The translations under genes were made by a program, and so were the position numbers. Under the pieces are notes generated by a model, which was given only the letters and a program-made list of their open reading frames with translations, was not told the origin of the DNA and did no database searches. A DNA stretch of 64,000 bases, from NCBI GenBank assembly GCA_947497945.1, contig CANMIP010000011.1:62001-126000 (forward strand), written 5' to 3'. Source of the DNA: an uncultured Tropicimonas sp. (GTDB lineage Bacteria; Pseudomonadota; Alphaproteobacteria; Rhodobacterales; Rhodobacteraceae). Each line of letters opens with the position of its first letter. Within the stretch, counting starts at the first letter, position 1. Below are positions 1 through 10,156 of this stretch, piece after piece.

Positions 1-1878
1 CTTGTCGAGCTGGGACATCGAGGCGATGCCTGCCCGGACGCCCACGGGCATGTTCCGGAAGATGAAACTGATGATCAGGATGATCCCCGTCCCCGTGATC
101 TCGATTGGCGGCACGTTGAAGGCCAGGATATAGCTGACACCGATCACCGTGCCGGGGATGGCGAAGCTGAGCATCGTGCCGAATTCGAAGGCGTTCTTGC
201 CCGCGAATGTCTGACGGGTCAGCAGATAGGCCGTCACCAGCCCGACGATGGCGGTCAGCGGCGCGGCCGCGGCGGCGATGTAGAGCGTGGTCCAGAAGCT
301 GTCCCAGGCGGCCCCCGTCCAGCGAATGCCATCCTCGCCGAAGCCAACCTGAAAAGCAGTGATGTAGTGCTTGAAGGTCAGCGAATTGTTGACACCCCAA
401 AGCTCCACAAGGCTGCCATAGAGGATCATTGCGTAGACGACGATGGTGAAGAGCCCCCAGATCCCGGCGATGACAAAAACGGGGATGGACAGGCCGGAGG
501 GCATCAGCGGGTGTACCCCCGCATCGCCCTTGCCGGAAACGGTGGTGTAGCTCTTCTTCCCCAGCCACATGCGCTGTGCGTAGAAGGCCGAGAGGGTGAA
601 GAACAGGAGCACCATGGCGAGCACCGCCGCGCGGCCCTGGTCATATTGCGCGCCGACGATGGCAAAGAAGATCTCGGTCGAGAGCACGTCGAAATTGCCG
701 CCCAGCACCAACGGGTTTCCGAAATCGGCCATGCTTTCGATGAAGCCGAGCAGGAAAGCGTTGGCAAGGCCGGGGCGCATCAGTGGCAGCGAGACGGTGC
801 GGAAGGTCTGCCAGCGGCTGGCCCGCAGGGTCTGTGCGGCTTCCTCCATCGAGGGCGAAACGCCTTCGACCACGCCGATCAGCACGAGGAAAGCGATGGG
901 CGTGAAGGCCAGCAACTGGGCGATCAGCACGCCGGGAAGCCCGTAGAGCCAGCGCGTCGGTTGGATACCGAAGAGATCGGACATGAAGACGGTGACCGAG
1001 CCCGAGAGGCCGAACATCAGGATCAGTGCCAGCCCGATCACGAAGGGCGGCGTGATGATCGGCAGGACGGTCAGCGCGCGAAGCGCACGTTTGTGACGGA
1101 AGCCCGAGCGGGTCACCACGAGTGCGAAGACCAGGCCGAGGATCGTCGTCAGAAGGCCGACGAGGATGGCGAGGAACAGCGAGTTCCAGGCGACACCACA
1201 GCGCGCGCCTGACAGGCATCCCAACCCCCAGAGGCGGTCGTCGAAGAACTTCGATGCAAAAACGGTGACCGAATAACTGCCCTCTTCGGTCACGAATGCC
1301 GCCAGCAGCATTTTCGCAATCGGGAAGAAGACGAAAGTCGTGACGATGACGATCACGCCGGCAATCGCACTGACGACAAAGACATCGCCATTGATTGCCC
1401 CCCGCGCGGCGATGCCTTGCGTGAACAGGAACAGGAAGGCCGTCGCGACGATCATGGCACCGTAGCCCATGCCGAACTGGCGGTCCCCCAACTCCCCAAA
1501 CAGCGCGTTCAGCCAGTCGGCGGTAAACCCGCGGATGCCAATGCCGAACCCCTGCGCGATCAGCCATCCAAAGCCGAGACTTCCTGCAAGGATCAGGACC
1601 TTCGCATAGAGCGGGTCGGTCTTCTTTCGGCCAATGACGAGAAGTGGCAAGGCCAACGGAATGAAGAGCGGTGCAAGCCAGAGCTTCTTGGCCTGGCCGA
1701 CCAGGAACGCGGCGGGGGCGTAATCGTCTTCGAACGGGTAGCCGTCAAACAGCCACCCGAACGAGAAGAATCCGTCTTCGACCGCATACCACGGCAAAAG
1801 ACAGAACCCGACCCAACCGGCGATGATCCAGAAGATCAGCACCGGCTGGGCGGATTTTTTGCTGGCGATGGTGCGCAT
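1..1878 (-). CDS. Fe(III)-type ABC transporter permease, fused two-domain, C-terminus cut by window edge
   Basis: Inner-membrane channel of a binding-protein-dependent importer of the FbpB/AfuB type, probably for ferric iron or a related anion or chelate. The reading frame stays open for 626 codons from the ATG at 1878 to the window edge and is made of many hydrophobic helices. A permease coupling (EAA) loop lies around 870-790, followed by the motif ESMADFGNPLVLGG, typical of this family. A second permease half starts near 350 and is incomplete. The gene begins 3 bp after the stop of the binding-protein gene, so the two are co-transcribed. The ATPase gene would be expected beyond the left edge. 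The substrate cannot be read from the sequence. Confidence 0.85.
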   Translation of the reverse strand, partial: MRTIASKKSAQPVLIFWIIAGWVGFCLLPWYAVEDGFFSFGWLFDGYPFEDDYAPAAFLVGQAKKLWLAPLFIPLALPLLVIGRKKTDPLYAKVLILAGSLGFGWLIAQGFGIGIRGFTADWLNALFGELGDRQFGMGYGAMIVATAFLFLFTQGIAARGAINGDVFVVSAIAGVIVIVTTFVFFPIAKMLLAAFVTEEGSYSVTVFASKFFDDRLWGLGCLSGARCGVAWNSLFLAILVGLLTTILGLVFALVVTRSGFRHKRALRALTVLPIITPPFVIGLALILMFGLSGSVTVFMSDLFGIQPTRWLYGLPGVLIAQLLAFTPIAFLVLIGVVEGVSPSMEEAAQTLRASRWQTFRTVSLPLMRPGLANAFLLGFIESMADFGNPLVLGGNFDVLSTEIFFAIVGAQYDQGRAAVLAMVLLFFTLSAFYAQRMWLGKKSYTTVSGKGDAGVHPLMPSGLSIPVFVIAGIWGLFTIVVYAMILYGSLVELWGVNNSLTFKHYITAFQVGFGEDGIRWTGAAWDSFWTTLYIAAAAAPLTAIVGLVTAYLLTRQTFAGKNAFEFGTMLSFAIPGTVIGVSYILAFNVPPIEITGTGIILIISFIFRNMPVGVRAGIASMSQLDK

Positions 1879-1881
1879 GTC

Positions 1882-2907
1882 TTACTGAGGCAGAGTTGAG
1901 ACCTCTTCATCCCATTTCTGCAACAGGCGCTTGCGCTCGGCCGAAGAGCCGTACTTCTTGAAGTCGTAATCGATCAGCTTGATCGTCGACATGTCGGGGG
2001 CGGATTCCGAGGATTCGGCGCCGGTGTTGGATTGCACCTGGTAGGCCTTGACCTGCAGAGCAAGGTTCTGCGCATCGACCGAGAGCGCCCAGTCATAGAA
2101 CTTCTTGGCCTCTTCCATGTTGCGTGCGCCCTTGATGATCGACATCGAACCGATCTCGTAGCCGGTGCCTTCGCAGGGTGCCACGACCTTGACCGGGAAG
2201 CCGGAGACCGCCTGTTTCACGGCGTCATGCATGAAGACGATGCCGATTGTGGTCTCGCCGCGACCCGCGGCCTTGATCGGCGCGGAGCCGGATTTGGTGT
2301 ACTGGTTGATATTTGCGTGCAGGCCTTTCATGAACTCGAAGCCGTCCTCCTCGCCAAAGATCTGCACCATCGAGGCAAGTGTCGTATAGGCGGTGCCCGA
2401 CGAGTTCGGGTTCGCCATCTGCACATGGCCCTTGTATTCGGGCTTCAGCAGGTCCTTCCAGCAGGACGGCTCGGGCAGATTGTTGGAAGCCAGAAGCTCG
2501 GTGTTGTAACCATAGCCAAGCGCACCCGAATAGATCCCGATGGTCTTGTTTCCGGCGCTTTCGGCCTGGCTGATCGCCCAGTCATGCAACTCGCCCCGCA
2601 TCGGCGATTCATAGGGTTCGGTCAGGTCTTCTTCCGCTGCCTGGAGATGCGGATCACCCGTGCCGCCCCACCAGACGTCTCCCTTGGGGTTGGTGGCCTC
2701 GGCGCGGATCTGCGCGAATGTCTCGCCGGAGGACTTGCGGGTCATGTTCACGTCTATCCCGCTCGCCTCTTCGAAGCTGCGCGCCATCAACTGGCACCAG
2801 TCTTCCTGCGCCGAGCAGTAAAAGGTCAGCTTGTCGGCCTGCGCGGCCGTGACACCGGACGCCAATGCAATGACCGATGTCATCGCCAGCAGTTTCACCT
2901 TGTTCAT
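1882..2907 (-). CDS. Periplasmic Fe(III)-type substrate-binding protein
   Basis: 341-residue extracellular solute-binding protein of the FbpA/AfuA class. A Sec signal peptide covers about residues 1-24 (MNKVKLL...AAQA). The mature protein opens with LTFYCSAQEDW and carries the family stretch DVWWGGTGDPHLQAA near residue 78. It would capture the ligand in the periplasm and deliver it to the permease encoded next. A strong Shine-Dalgarno (GGGAGGAAG) lies just before the ATG. Upstream, 45 bp away, is a Nudix gene on the same strand. Ferric iron is the default guess, but members of this family also carry 2-aminoethylphosphonate and other ligands. Confidence 0.87.
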   Translation of the reverse strand: MNKVKLLAMTSVIALASGVTAAQADKLTFYCSAQEDWCQLMARSFEEASGIDVNMTRKSSGETFAQIRAEATNPKGDVWWGGTGDPHLQAAEEDLTEPYESPMRGELHDWAISQAESAGNKTIGIYSGALGYGYNTELLASNNLPEPSCWKDLLKPEYKGHVQMANPNSSGTAYTTLASMVQIFGEEDGFEFMKGLHANINQYTKSGSAPIKAAGRGETTIGIVFMHDAVKQAVSGFPVKVVAPCEGTGYEIGSMSIIKGARNMEEAKKFYDWALSVDAQNLALQVKAYQVQSNTGAESSESAPDMSTIKLIDYDFKKYGSSAERKRLLQKWDEEVSTLPQ

Positions 2908-2952
2908 GTCTTCCTCCCTGGTTTTGTCTTGAGTCTTGCTATGAAATTCCTG

Positions 2953-3438
2953 TCAGCAATGCTTGAGCAGTCTCCTGATTGCCGGTTGTTTGTGCGGCTT
3001 GTTCGCCAGTGACAGCAGGATCTCCCGCAATTCCGGTTCTCCGACGCGCCGCGCCGCGCTCTTGAAGCTGAACCAGCGTCGCTGCCGCTCTTCGCGTTCC
3101 TTCCAGCGTTTCTTCAGGTGTTCGACGACAAGCGGGTACAGCCTGACGCGAACCAGGATTTTGGCTCCATCATCGAGCTTCTTGTCGTAGCTGTATTCGC
3201 CAATCGGATCCGATCCCATCGCCCCGACGGCGCCGGCTTCTTCCAGCGCCTCGATCTCAGCGGCATGCCAGGGCTTCCTGCCATCCATCAGCCAGCCTTT
3301 CGGCATGACCCACCGGCCGGTTTCCCGAGAGGTGATCATCAGCACGCGCGGCGTCTTCGCAACCTTCCAGGTGATCGGAAGCGCAGCGCTCTGCAGGACA
3401 GTCCCGTTTGCGATCTTGCTTGGCTTCGTGGCCGTCAT
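2953..3438 (-). CDS. Nudix hydrolase, DIPP-like
   Basis: 161-residue Nudix-fold pyrophosphohydrolase resembling the diphosphoinositol-polyphosphate/diadenosine-polyphosphate group. The Nudix helix is visible as GRKPWHAAEIEALEEAGA with the metal-binding EE pair. The arginine of the textbook Nudix box is replaced, as is common in alphaproteobacterial members. PKGW precedes the box, and a basic helical stretch (KKRWKEREERQRRW) follows the sheet domain. It lies upstream of the binding-protein gene on the same strand with a 45 bp gap, so co-transcription is possible but no functional link is evident. The substrate is unknown. Confidence 0.82.
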   Translation of the reverse strand: MTATKPSKIANGTVLQSAALPITWKVAKTPRVLMITSRETGRWVMPKGWLMDGRKPWHAAEIEALEEAGAVGAMGSDPIGEYSYDKKLDDGAKILVRVRLYPLVVEHLKKRWKEREERQRRWFSFKSAARRVGEPELREILLSLANKPHKQPAIRRLLKHC

Positions 3439-3722
3439 CGGAGAAGCTCCGCCGGATCGGTCGACCGGATCCGGTCTTGATAGCGGGCAATGATGTGCGC
3501 GCGCGTCAGTGAAGCCGTTCCAGGCGCTGTACGGTTCACCTCACCAACTCGCTCCATCCTTGCCACCTCGATATCATTCTCTGCGGGCCAACCCGTCTTC
3601 GCAAGCGTCCTGAACGGGCGTCGACGACGATCTGCTTCACAGCGTTCCCGTCAACGGAAAAAATGCAGTTTCCCTCAACTGAAGCGTCAAAATCTCCGTT
3701 ATGCAATCTTTTTTCTTGATCC
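3439..3722. promoter_or_regulatory. Divergent intergenic region with a 23 bp interrupted palindrome
   Basis: Gap of 284 bp between the leftward Nudix gene and the rightward DeoR-type regulator. It holds an inverted repeat with 7 bp arms (CCGGATC at 3452-3458 and GATCCGG at 3468-3474) around a self-complementary GGTCGACC core. DeoR-type regulators often bind such repeats near their own gene, so this is a candidate operator. That role is inferred from position only. No convincing coding frame was seen. Confidence 0.35.
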
Positions 3723-4586
3723 ATGTGGGAAGGTCCACAAAATCCGGGAGCGGTGTTCAATCTGTTTTCCGATTCGTGGAGCGCAAAAGTCTTGGCGACC
3801 AACGATCTCGAGGCGCGGCCCCGGCTTCGCAAGGACGACCGGCGACGGCAGATTCTGCTTGATCTGCGATTGCGCCCGCATGTCCGGGTGTCAGACCTGG
3901 CCGAGAGGTTTCAGGTGTCGTCGGAAACCGTTCGCCGCGACCTCGAGAAGCTGAGCGCTGACGGGCTGCTTGATCGCGCCCATGGCGGCGCATCGGCCCC
4001 GGCAGCCGGGCATTATCCGACATTTGACGAGCGCGCGAATGCGCGCATCCTGGAGCGTGAGAAGATCGGGCGGCTGGCGGCCGGACTGGTGAAGCCGGGG
4101 GAGACCTTGATGGTGGATTCCGGCTCGACCACGCTGATGATGGCGCGATCCCTCGCCTTCGCAGGCACGCCCTGCACAGTGGTCACGAACAGCTTTCCGG
4201 TTGCGATGGCGCTTGGTCAGAGCGATGCGGTGAAGATCATCTTCTGTCCGGGCGACTACCTGTCGTCGGAATCTGCCGTGGTCGGGTCCGAAACCGTCGA
4301 GTTCCTTCAGCGATACGTGGTCGACCGGTGCCTGATCGGGTCCTCGGGATTCTCCGAGGTTGGACCGTCAGAAACTGTCGGCGGGTTCGCGGCGGTCAAG
4401 CGCGCAATGCTGCGGCAGAGCGTGGACTCCCAGCTTCTGGTCGATTGCGAGAAATTCGGGCGTACGAACCTGGCCCTGGTCGGGGCGCTGTCGGAGATCA
4501 GTTCGGTGGTCTGCGACGTGGCGCCGGTTGGGGGGCTTGCCGAGGCCCTCGATTTGGCTGGGGTTGAAGTGTTGGTCGCTAAGTAG
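3723..4586 (+). CDS. DeoR/GlpR-family transcriptional regulator
   Basis: 287-residue DNA-binding regulator. An N-terminal winged helix-turn-helix shows the family signature RVSDLAERFQVSSETVRRDL followed by LDRAHGGA. The C-terminal DeoR sensor domain shows the phosphosugar-site pattern (MVDSGSTTLMMA, VVTNSFPVA). Such proteins usually repress genes for uptake or breakdown of a phosphorylated sugar or polyol and are relieved by the phosphorylated ligand. The HAD phosphatase and ugp genes directly downstream make glycerol-3-phosphate or a related metabolite the likely inducer. The annotated ATG has no clear ribosome-binding site and gives about 30 unusual N-terminal residues, so translation may start later, for example at a TTG near 3793. 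Confidence 0.88.
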   Translation: MWEGPQNPGAVFNLFSDSWSAKVLATNDLEARPRLRKDDRRRQILLDLRLRPHVRVSDLAERFQVSSETVRRDLEKLSADGLLDRAHGGASAPAAGHYPTFDERANARILEREKIGRLAAGLVKPGETLMVDSGSTTLMMARSLAFAGTPCTVVTNSFPVAMALGQSDAVKIIFCPGDYLSSESAVVGSETVEFLQRYVVDRCLIGSSGFSEVGPSETVGGFAAVKRAMLRQSVDSQLLVDCEKFGRTNLALVGALSEISSVVCDVAPVGGLAEALDLAGVEVLVAK

Positions 4587-4771
4587 CTGTTACAAAACCC
4601 GGTCATAAGAGGCACCGGACCCGTTTTTTGAGGAAACGCAAGAATGATCCTGGCTGACACAGACATTCCGAGATCGGTGGACAAGGCCACCATGGGTCCG
4701 CAGCCTGCTCATGCGTTTTCGTGGAGCCGCTTCGGTCGGCGAGTGCCGCATAGCAACGGAGACGTCGCCGC

Positions 4772-5680
4772 GTGACCCGGATGGATATGGCAACAGCCCT
4801 TGCGGCGTATGAGGCGGTCCGGCATCGCCTGCCGACGCCCGTGGCGCCCCGGGCGGCACCGCAGCATGCCGCGTCGCTTGCCGCAATCGCCGACCGGTTC
4901 GACGTCTTCCTTCTGGATGCCTTTGGCGTGCTCAATATCGGCGAAACAGCGATCCCCGGGGTGATCGACCGTATCGACGATCTGACCCGGGCCGGGAAGC
5001 GGGTGATCGTGGTGTCGAACGCGGCCGGGTTCCCGCATGCCAGGCTGATGGAGAAATATGCGCGGCTGGGATACAGCCTTGCGGCCGAGGACGTCATCAC
5101 CAGCCGGGCGACGCTCATGGCGGCACTGCAGGCCGAGCCGAAACGGCATTGGGGACTGATGGCAACGCCAAGCGCAGGGCTTGGCGAACTGGCGGGCTTC
5201 GATGTGACCTATCTGGAGGATGACCCTGCACCCTATCGGGCGGCGGAAGGGATCCTGATGATCGGCAGCGCCGCCTGGACCGAGACGCGGCAGGCTCTGC
5301 TGGCCGAGGCTCTCGCCGAGCGGGCGCGCCCGATCTGGGTCGGGAACCCGGATATCGTTGCCCCGCGCGAAGTGGGGTTTTCGATCGAGCCGGGGCATTA
5401 CGCGCATCGTCTTGCCGACATGACCGGGATCAGACCCAGCTTCTTTGGCAAGCCCTTCGGCGGCATTTTCGAACTGGCATTCCAGCGGCTCGGCACGGAC
5501 ATTCCACGCGAGCGGATCGTCATGGTGGGCGACAGCCTGCACACCGACATCCTCGGCGCACAGGCCGCAGGCATCGCTTCGGCCCTGATTGCGGATTACG
5601 GGTTCTTTGCCGGTCACGATGCGCCGGACGCGATCGACCGCACCGGCATCTCGCCCGATTTCATTCTGGAGCGGCCATGA
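4772..5680 (+). CDS. HAD-superfamily class IIA phosphatase
   Basis: 302-residue sugar- or polyol-phosphate phosphatase-like protein. Motif I reads FLLDAFGVL, with the nucleophile Asp but a Phe where the usual second Asp sits. This substitution (Asp-x-aromatic-Gly) is known in one HAD-IIA subgroup. The C-terminal metal site is GDSLHTDILGAQAAG, and VVSNAAGFP supplies motif II. It starts at a GTG with GGAGA about 9 bp upstream. An ATG three codons later is an alternative. Placement between the DeoR regulator and ugpBAEC suggests it dephosphorylates imported glycerol-3-phosphate or a related ester, which is an inference. Confidence 0.85.
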   Translation: MTRMDMATALAAYEAVRHRLPTPVAPRAAPQHAASLAAIADRFDVFLLDAFGVLNIGETAIPGVIDRIDDLTRAGKRVIVVSNAAGFPHARLMEKYARLGYSLAAEDVITSRATLMAALQAEPKRHWGLMATPSAGLGELAGFDVTYLEDDPAPYRAAEGILMIGSAAWTETRQALLAEALAERARPIWVGNPDIVAPREVGFSIEPGHYAHRLADMTGIRPSFFGKPFGGIFELAFQRLGTDIPRERIVMVGDSLHTDILGAQAAGIASALIADYGFFAGHDAPDAIDRTGISPDFILERP

Positions 5681-5706
5681 CGGTTCGGACGGGATATGAC
5701 GGGACA

Positions 5707-5723
5707 GGCCGGCCTTGCCGGCC
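5707..5723 (+). promoter_or_regulatory. Stem-loop after the HAD phosphatase gene
   Basis: GGCCGGC, CTT, GCCGGCC forms a perfect 7 bp GC stem with a 3-base loop, 27 bp after the HAD stop codon and about 170 bp before ugpB. There is no T-run after it, so it is better read as an attenuating or mRNA-stabilising hairpin than as an intrinsic terminator. Confidence 0.4.
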
Positions 5724-5891
5724 GGACAGTTGGAGGGGGCCGCTCTTTGGCACCCTGAAGACAGGAACACCCGCAAGGATGCCCAGCCCGGGCACCGTTG
5801 CGGTCCATAGTCGTTGGGTAGCGGAACCCGGCATCGCGCTGTGGAAAACAAATTTCAAAAGTGGATCAACCACGTTCAAGGGAGGAAGACC

Positions 5892-7202
5892 ATGAAACTG
5901 CAAACCTCGATGCTGGCATTTGCCGCTGTCGCCACCACCGCGGGCACCGCAAGCGCCCAGACAGAAGTCGAATTCTGGCATGCCTTTACCGGCCGCCTCG
6001 GCGAACTGGTCGCTGAGCAGGTTGAGACCTTCAACGCCAGTCAGAGCGACTATGTCGTGACGGCCAGCCACAAGGGCAACTATTCCGAGACATTGAACGC
6101 CGGGATCGCGGCCTTCAGGGCCGGTGAGCAACCTGACATCCTGATGGTGTTCGAAGTTGGCACCGCGACGATGATGGCCGCGAAGGGGGCCGTCAAACCC
6201 GTCTACGAGGTGATGGAAGAAGCCGGCGCAGAGTTCGATCAGGACGCTTTCATCGGTTCGGTCAAGGGTTATTACACCAGCAGTGACGGCCAGATGCTGT
6301 CGCTGCCGTTCAACTCCTCGACGCCGGTTCTCTGGGTCAACCGCGACGCGCTCAGCGCTGCGGGCATCGACCCCGATACCGATCTGTCCACATGGCAGAA
6401 AGTCGGCGAGACGCTGGACGCGCTCAAGGCCGCCGGTCAGGAATGCCCGATGACCACAGCCTGGCAGAGCTGGATTCATCTTGAGAATCTCAGCGCCTAT
6501 CACAACGTGCCTTTCGCGACGAAGGATAACGGCTTTTCCGGCACCGATACCGAGCTTGCGCTCAACGGACCGGTCCAGGTTCAGCACATCGCGCAGATGG
6601 GCGAATGGGCCAAGGATGGCAAGTTCATCTATGCCGGGCGCCGGAACGAAGGCGGGGCGAATTTCCGCGCCGGCGAATGCGCGCTCTTCACCGAAAGCTC
6701 CGCGGGCTATGCCGGTATCAAGGCCGAAGCCGAGTTCGATTTCGAAGTGCGTCCGCTGCCCTATTGGGAAGGCGTCGAGGGCGCGCCGCAGAACACGATC
6801 ATCGGCGGTGCCTCGCTTTGGGTAATGGAAGGTCAGAGCGACGAGGAATACAAGGGCGTGGCCGCGTTCCTGAACTTCCTTTCCTCGGTTGATATCCAGG
6901 CCAAGTGGCACCAGGACACCGGCTACCTGCCGATCACCACGGCCGCCGGCGAGAAGACCAAGGAAATGGGCTTCTACGACGAGAACCCGGGCACGGATAT
7001 TGCCGTCATGCAAATGACCGCGAACGAACCGACCGCCAATTCCAAGGGTCTGCGCCTTGGCTCCTTCGACCAGATCCGCGGCATCATCGACGAGGAGCTC
7101 GAGGGTGTGTGGTCCGGCGACAAGACCGCCCAGGAAGCGATGGATTCCGCGGCCGAACGTGGCAACGCGCTGCTGCGTCGTTTCGAGCAATCTGCACGTT
7201 AA
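5892..7202 (+). CDS. ugpB: Glycerol-3-phosphate ABC transporter, periplasmic binding protein
   Basis: 436-residue extracellular solute-binding protein. The Sec signal peptide MKLQTSMLAFAAVATTAGTA ends at ASAQ. The mature protein begins TEVEFWHAFTGRLGELV, very close to UgpB of other bacteria, which binds sn-glycerol-3-phosphate and glycerophosphodiesters. The ATG at 5892 was chosen because GGGAGGAAG lies just upstream and the signal peptide starts there. Further upstream in-frame codons do not give a sensible leader. It is the first gene of the ugpBAEC transport operon. Confidence 0.93.
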   Translation: MKLQTSMLAFAAVATTAGTASAQTEVEFWHAFTGRLGELVAEQVETFNASQSDYVVTASHKGNYSETLNAGIAAFRAGEQPDILMVFEVGTATMMAAKGAVKPVYEVMEEAGAEFDQDAFIGSVKGYYTSSDGQMLSLPFNSSTPVLWVNRDALSAAGIDPDTDLSTWQKVGETLDALKAAGQECPMTTAWQSWIHLENLSAYHNVPFATKDNGFSGTDTELALNGPVQVQHIAQMGEWAKDGKFIYAGRRNEGGANFRAGECALFTESSAGYAGIKAEAEFDFEVRPLPYWEGVEGAPQNTIIGGASLWVMEGQSDEEYKGVAAFLNFLSSVDIQAKWHQDTGYLPITTAAGEKTKEMGFYDENPGTDIAVMQMTANEPTANSKGLRLGSFDQIRGIIDEELEGVWSGDKTAQEAMDSAAERGNALLRRFEQSAR

Positions 7203-7244
7203 GGGGTTTCGGCGCCCCGGTCCGCCGGGGCGCCACCAAAGAAC

Positions 7245-8126
7245 ATGGAAAAACGCGTTACATTCAAGGGGATCTGGTTGCCGCTGTTGCTGGTATTGCC
7301 GCAACTGCTGATCACGGCCGTCTTCTTCTTCTACCCGGCGGGCCAGGCGGTCTGGCAATCGCTCTTCATCCCCGATCCGTTCGGCTTGTCGATGCAATGG
7401 GTGGGGCTGGGCAATTTCGAGTACCTGCTCTCGGACAAGTATTACCGCGCATCGTTTCAGACCACGGCGGTCTTCTCGATCCTCGTAACGGTGGTTTCGA
7501 TGGGCGTGGCACTCTATCTCGCGGTGCTTGCGGACCGACTGATCAAGGGATCCGGCACGTATCGCACGCTGCTGATCTGGCCCTATGCGGTCGCTCCGGC
7601 CGTTGCCGGTGTGCTCTGGCTGTTCATGTTCAACACCCGCGTCGGCGTCGTCGCCTGGTATCTGGGCGTGTTGGGGTATGACTGGAACCATGTTCTCAAT
7701 GAAGGCGAAGCCATGGGGCTTGTCGTCGTCGCATCGTCCTGGGGCCGCATCAGCTACAATTTCCTGTTCTTCCTCGCCGGGCTGCAGGCGATCCCGAAAT
7801 CGGTGATCGAGGCGGCGGCCATCGACGGCGCGCGTTTCTGGATGCGGTTCCGCACCATCGTCTTCCCGCTGCTGTCACCGACCACTTTCTTCCTGTTGGT
7901 GGTCAACATCGTCTATGCCTTCTTCGAGACCTTCGGCGTGATCCACACGATCACCAGCGGCGGCCCGCAACAGGCAACGACGATCCTTGTCTACAAGGTC
8001 TTTGCGGACGGGTTCGTCGGCCAGGACCTCGGCTCCTCGGCCGCGCAATCGGTGATCCTGCTGCTGATCGTCAGCGTGCTTACGGTCGTCCAGTTCAAGT
8101 TCGTCGAACGAAGGGTGCATTACTGA
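7245..8126 (+). CDS. ugpA: Glycerol-3-phosphate ABC transporter permease UgpA
   Basis: 293-residue inner-membrane permease with six predicted helices. The family N-terminus [20 protein letters not shown] and the EAA coupling loop [15 protein letters not shown] (around residue 186) are both present. It forms a heterodimer with UgpE and receives substrate from UgpB. It follows ugpB by 42 bp, and its stop codon overlaps the start of ugpE by one base. Confidence 0.93.
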   Translation: MEKRVTFKGIWLPLLLVLPQLLITAVFFFYPAGQAVWQSLFIPDPFGLSMQWVGLGNFEYLLSDKYYRASFQTTAVFSILVTVVSMGVALYLAVLADRLIKGSGTYRTLLIWPYAVAPAVAGVLWLFMFNTRVGVVAWYLGVLGYDWNHVLNEGEAMGLVVVASSWGRISYNFLFFLAGLQAIPKSVIEAAAIDGARFWMRFRTIVFPLLSPTTFFLLVVNIVYAFFETFGVIHTITSGGPQQATTILVYKVFADGFVGQDLGSSAAQSVILLLIVSVLTVVQFKFVERRVHY

Positions 8127-8986
8127 TGGCCCGCGATTCAAACACAGGCATGGTCGAACGCCGCGGCACCGGATTGTGGCTCACCCATCTGGGCCTTATC
8201 ATTGGTGTGGCGTTCATCTTCTTCCCGATCTGGCTGGCTTTCGTCGCCTCGACGGTCACGCAGGCCGATATCGTGCGTCCGCCGATGCCGCTCTGGCCGG
8301 GTGAACATCTGGTCGAGAACTACACCAAGGCGCTACGCTCGGGCATCAACGCGCCTGTCGCACGGATGCTCTTCAACTCGGCGGTGATGGCGCTGGGCAT
8401 CTCGCTGGGAAAGATCGTGATCTCGTTGCTCTCGGCCTTTGCCATCGTCTATTTCCGCTTCCCCGGGCGGAAGACCTTCTTCTGGCTGATCTTCCTGACC
8501 CTGATGCTCCCGGTCGAGGTGCGGATCGTGCCGACCTATCAGGTCGCGGCGAATTTCGGCATGCTCAACAGCTATTCCGGCCTGATCTTCCCGCTGATCG
8601 CCTCCGCCACCGCAACTTTCCTGTTCCGACAGTTCTTCATGACCGTGCCGGACGAGTTGGCCGAGGCCGCGCGGGTCGACGGTGCAAGGCCAATGCGGTT
8701 CTTTGTCGATATCCTGTTGCCGATGAGCCGGACGAATATCGCCGCGCTCTTTGTCATCCTCTTCATCTATGGCTGGAACCAGTATCTCTGGCCGCTTCTC
8801 ATCACGACCGACCCGGAGATGAACACCATCGTCATGGGCATCAAGCAGATGTTCCCCAGCGGTGACGATTATGCGGATTGGCCGGTCATCATGGCGACCT
8901 CGATCCTGGCGATGCTCCCGCCGGTGGTGGTGGTGGTCGGAATGCAGAAGCTTTTCATCCGTGGCCTTGTGGACAGCGAGAAATAA
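8126..8986 (+). CDS. ugpE: Glycerol-3-phosphate ABC transporter permease UgpE
   Basis: 286-residue second permease half. Hydrophobic helices run throughout, and the EAA loop appears as [16 protein letters not shown] near residue 178. The C-terminal [14 protein letters not shown] is typical of UgpE and related MalG-like proteins (MQKLFVRGL). It overlaps ugpA by one base and abuts ugpC without a gap, indicating translational coupling in one operon. Confidence 0.93.
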   Translation: MARDSNTGMVERRGTGLWLTHLGLIIGVAFIFFPIWLAFVASTVTQADIVRPPMPLWPGEHLVENYTKALRSGINAPVARMLFNSAVMALGISLGKIVISLLSAFAIVYFRFPGRKTFFWLIFLTLMLPVEVRIVPTYQVAANFGMLNSYSGLIFPLIASATATFLFRQFFMTVPDELAEAARVDGARPMRFFVDILLPMSRTNIAALFVILFIYGWNQYLWPLLITTDPEMNTIVMGIKQMFPSGDDYADWPVIMATSILAMLPPVVVVVGMQKLFIRGLVDSEK

Positions 8987-9991
8987 ATGGCGACCGTATC
9001 CCTTGAATCCCTGAAAAAGTCCTACGGCAAGACCGAGGTGATCCACGGCGTCGATATCGACATCGAGGATGGCGAGTTCATCGTTATCGTCGGCCCGTCC
9101 GGCTGTGGCAAGTCCACGCTCCTGCGCATGGTCGCTGGGCTTGAGGGGGTCTCGGAGGGGGAGATCCGCATCAACGGGCAGCGCGTGAACGAGAAGGAAC
9201 CGATGGATCGCGACATCGCGATGGTGTTCCAGAACTACGCGCTCTATCCGCATATGTCGGTGTCCCAGAACATGGCTTATGGCCTCAAGATCGCCGGTAC
9301 GCCGAAGCTCGAGATCGAAGAACGGGTCGGCGAAGCGGCTCGGCTCTTGCAGCTCGAGCCCTATCTCAAGCGTCGCCCGCGTGAGCTTTCGGGGGGACAG
9401 CGCCAGCGCGTCGCCATGGGGCGCGCGATCGTCCGGCGTCCATCGGTTTTCCTGTTCGACGAGCCTTTGTCCAACCTGGATGCGAAACTCAGGGTCCAGA
9501 TGCGGCTGGAGATCAAGAAGCTCCAGCGGGACCTTGGTGTCACGGCGCTTTACGTGACCCACGACCAGGTTGAGGCGATGACGCTGGCCGACCGGATGAT
9601 CGTGATGAACGATGGCGTCGCGGACCAGATCGGCGCGCCGTTGGAGGTCTATGCCAATCCACAGACCGAGTTCGTCGCCGGGTTCATCGGATCTCCACCG
9701 ACCAATTTCATCGAGTCCGGCGTAGCGGGCAAATCACCTGGCACGAAGGTCGGTATCCGCCCCGAACATGTGGCAATCGTGCCCACGGGGCAGGGAAATA
9801 CCACCGGACGGGTTATCTATGCCGAACCGCTGGGAGCGGAAACGCTCGTTCACCTGACGCTCGGCGACGGTCAGTTGGTCACTGTGCGCCAGGACGGCTC
9901 AGTTGAGATCCCGTCCGAAGGTCAGGAGGTTGGCCTGTCCTGGAGCGAACAGGACGAGATGCGGTTCGATACGGACGGCCGACGCCTTTGA
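8987..9991 (+). CDS. ugpC: Glycerol-3-phosphate ABC transporter ATPase UgpC
   Basis: 334-residue ATPase of the MalK/UgpC group. Walker A is GPSGCGKST (about residues 37-45), the signature motif is [14 protein letters not shown], and Walker B is [12 protein letters not shown], with a switch histidine in [10 protein letters not shown]. The C-terminal regulatory TOBE domain starts near residue 235 and is slightly short for the family. It energises UgpAE. The start codon follows the ugpE stop directly. It is the last gene of the transport operon. Confidence 0.94.
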   Translation: MATVSLESLKKSYGKTEVIHGVDIDIEDGEFIVIVGPSGCGKSTLLRMVAGLEGVSEGEIRINGQRVNEKEPMDRDIAMVFQNYALYPHMSVSQNMAYGLKIAGTPKLEIEERVGEAARLLQLEPYLKRRPRELSGGQRQRVAMGRAIVRRPSVFLFDEPLSNLDAKLRVQMRLEIKKLQRDLGVTALYVTHDQVEAMTLADRMIVMNDGVADQIGAPLEVYANPQTEFVAGFIGSPPTNFIESGVAGKSPGTKVGIRPEHVAIVPTGQGNTTGRVIYAEPLGAETLVHLTLGDGQLVTVRQDGSVEIPSEGQEVGLSWSEQDEMRFDTDGRRL

Positions 9992-10156
9992 GTTCTCTTG
10001 CCCACGGGAAGAATTGCCGCCTGTGAGCAGGCGTGCAGAGCTTTCCATGACAGGCGCTCGGCGCGAGCGCGGTTAGGCCGTACGGTTTCCGGCCTGCCGA
10101 TGGGCCAAGCTGTGGTTCATGCAGCGGATCGTCGGTCCGGGACAGCGGCGGAGCCG

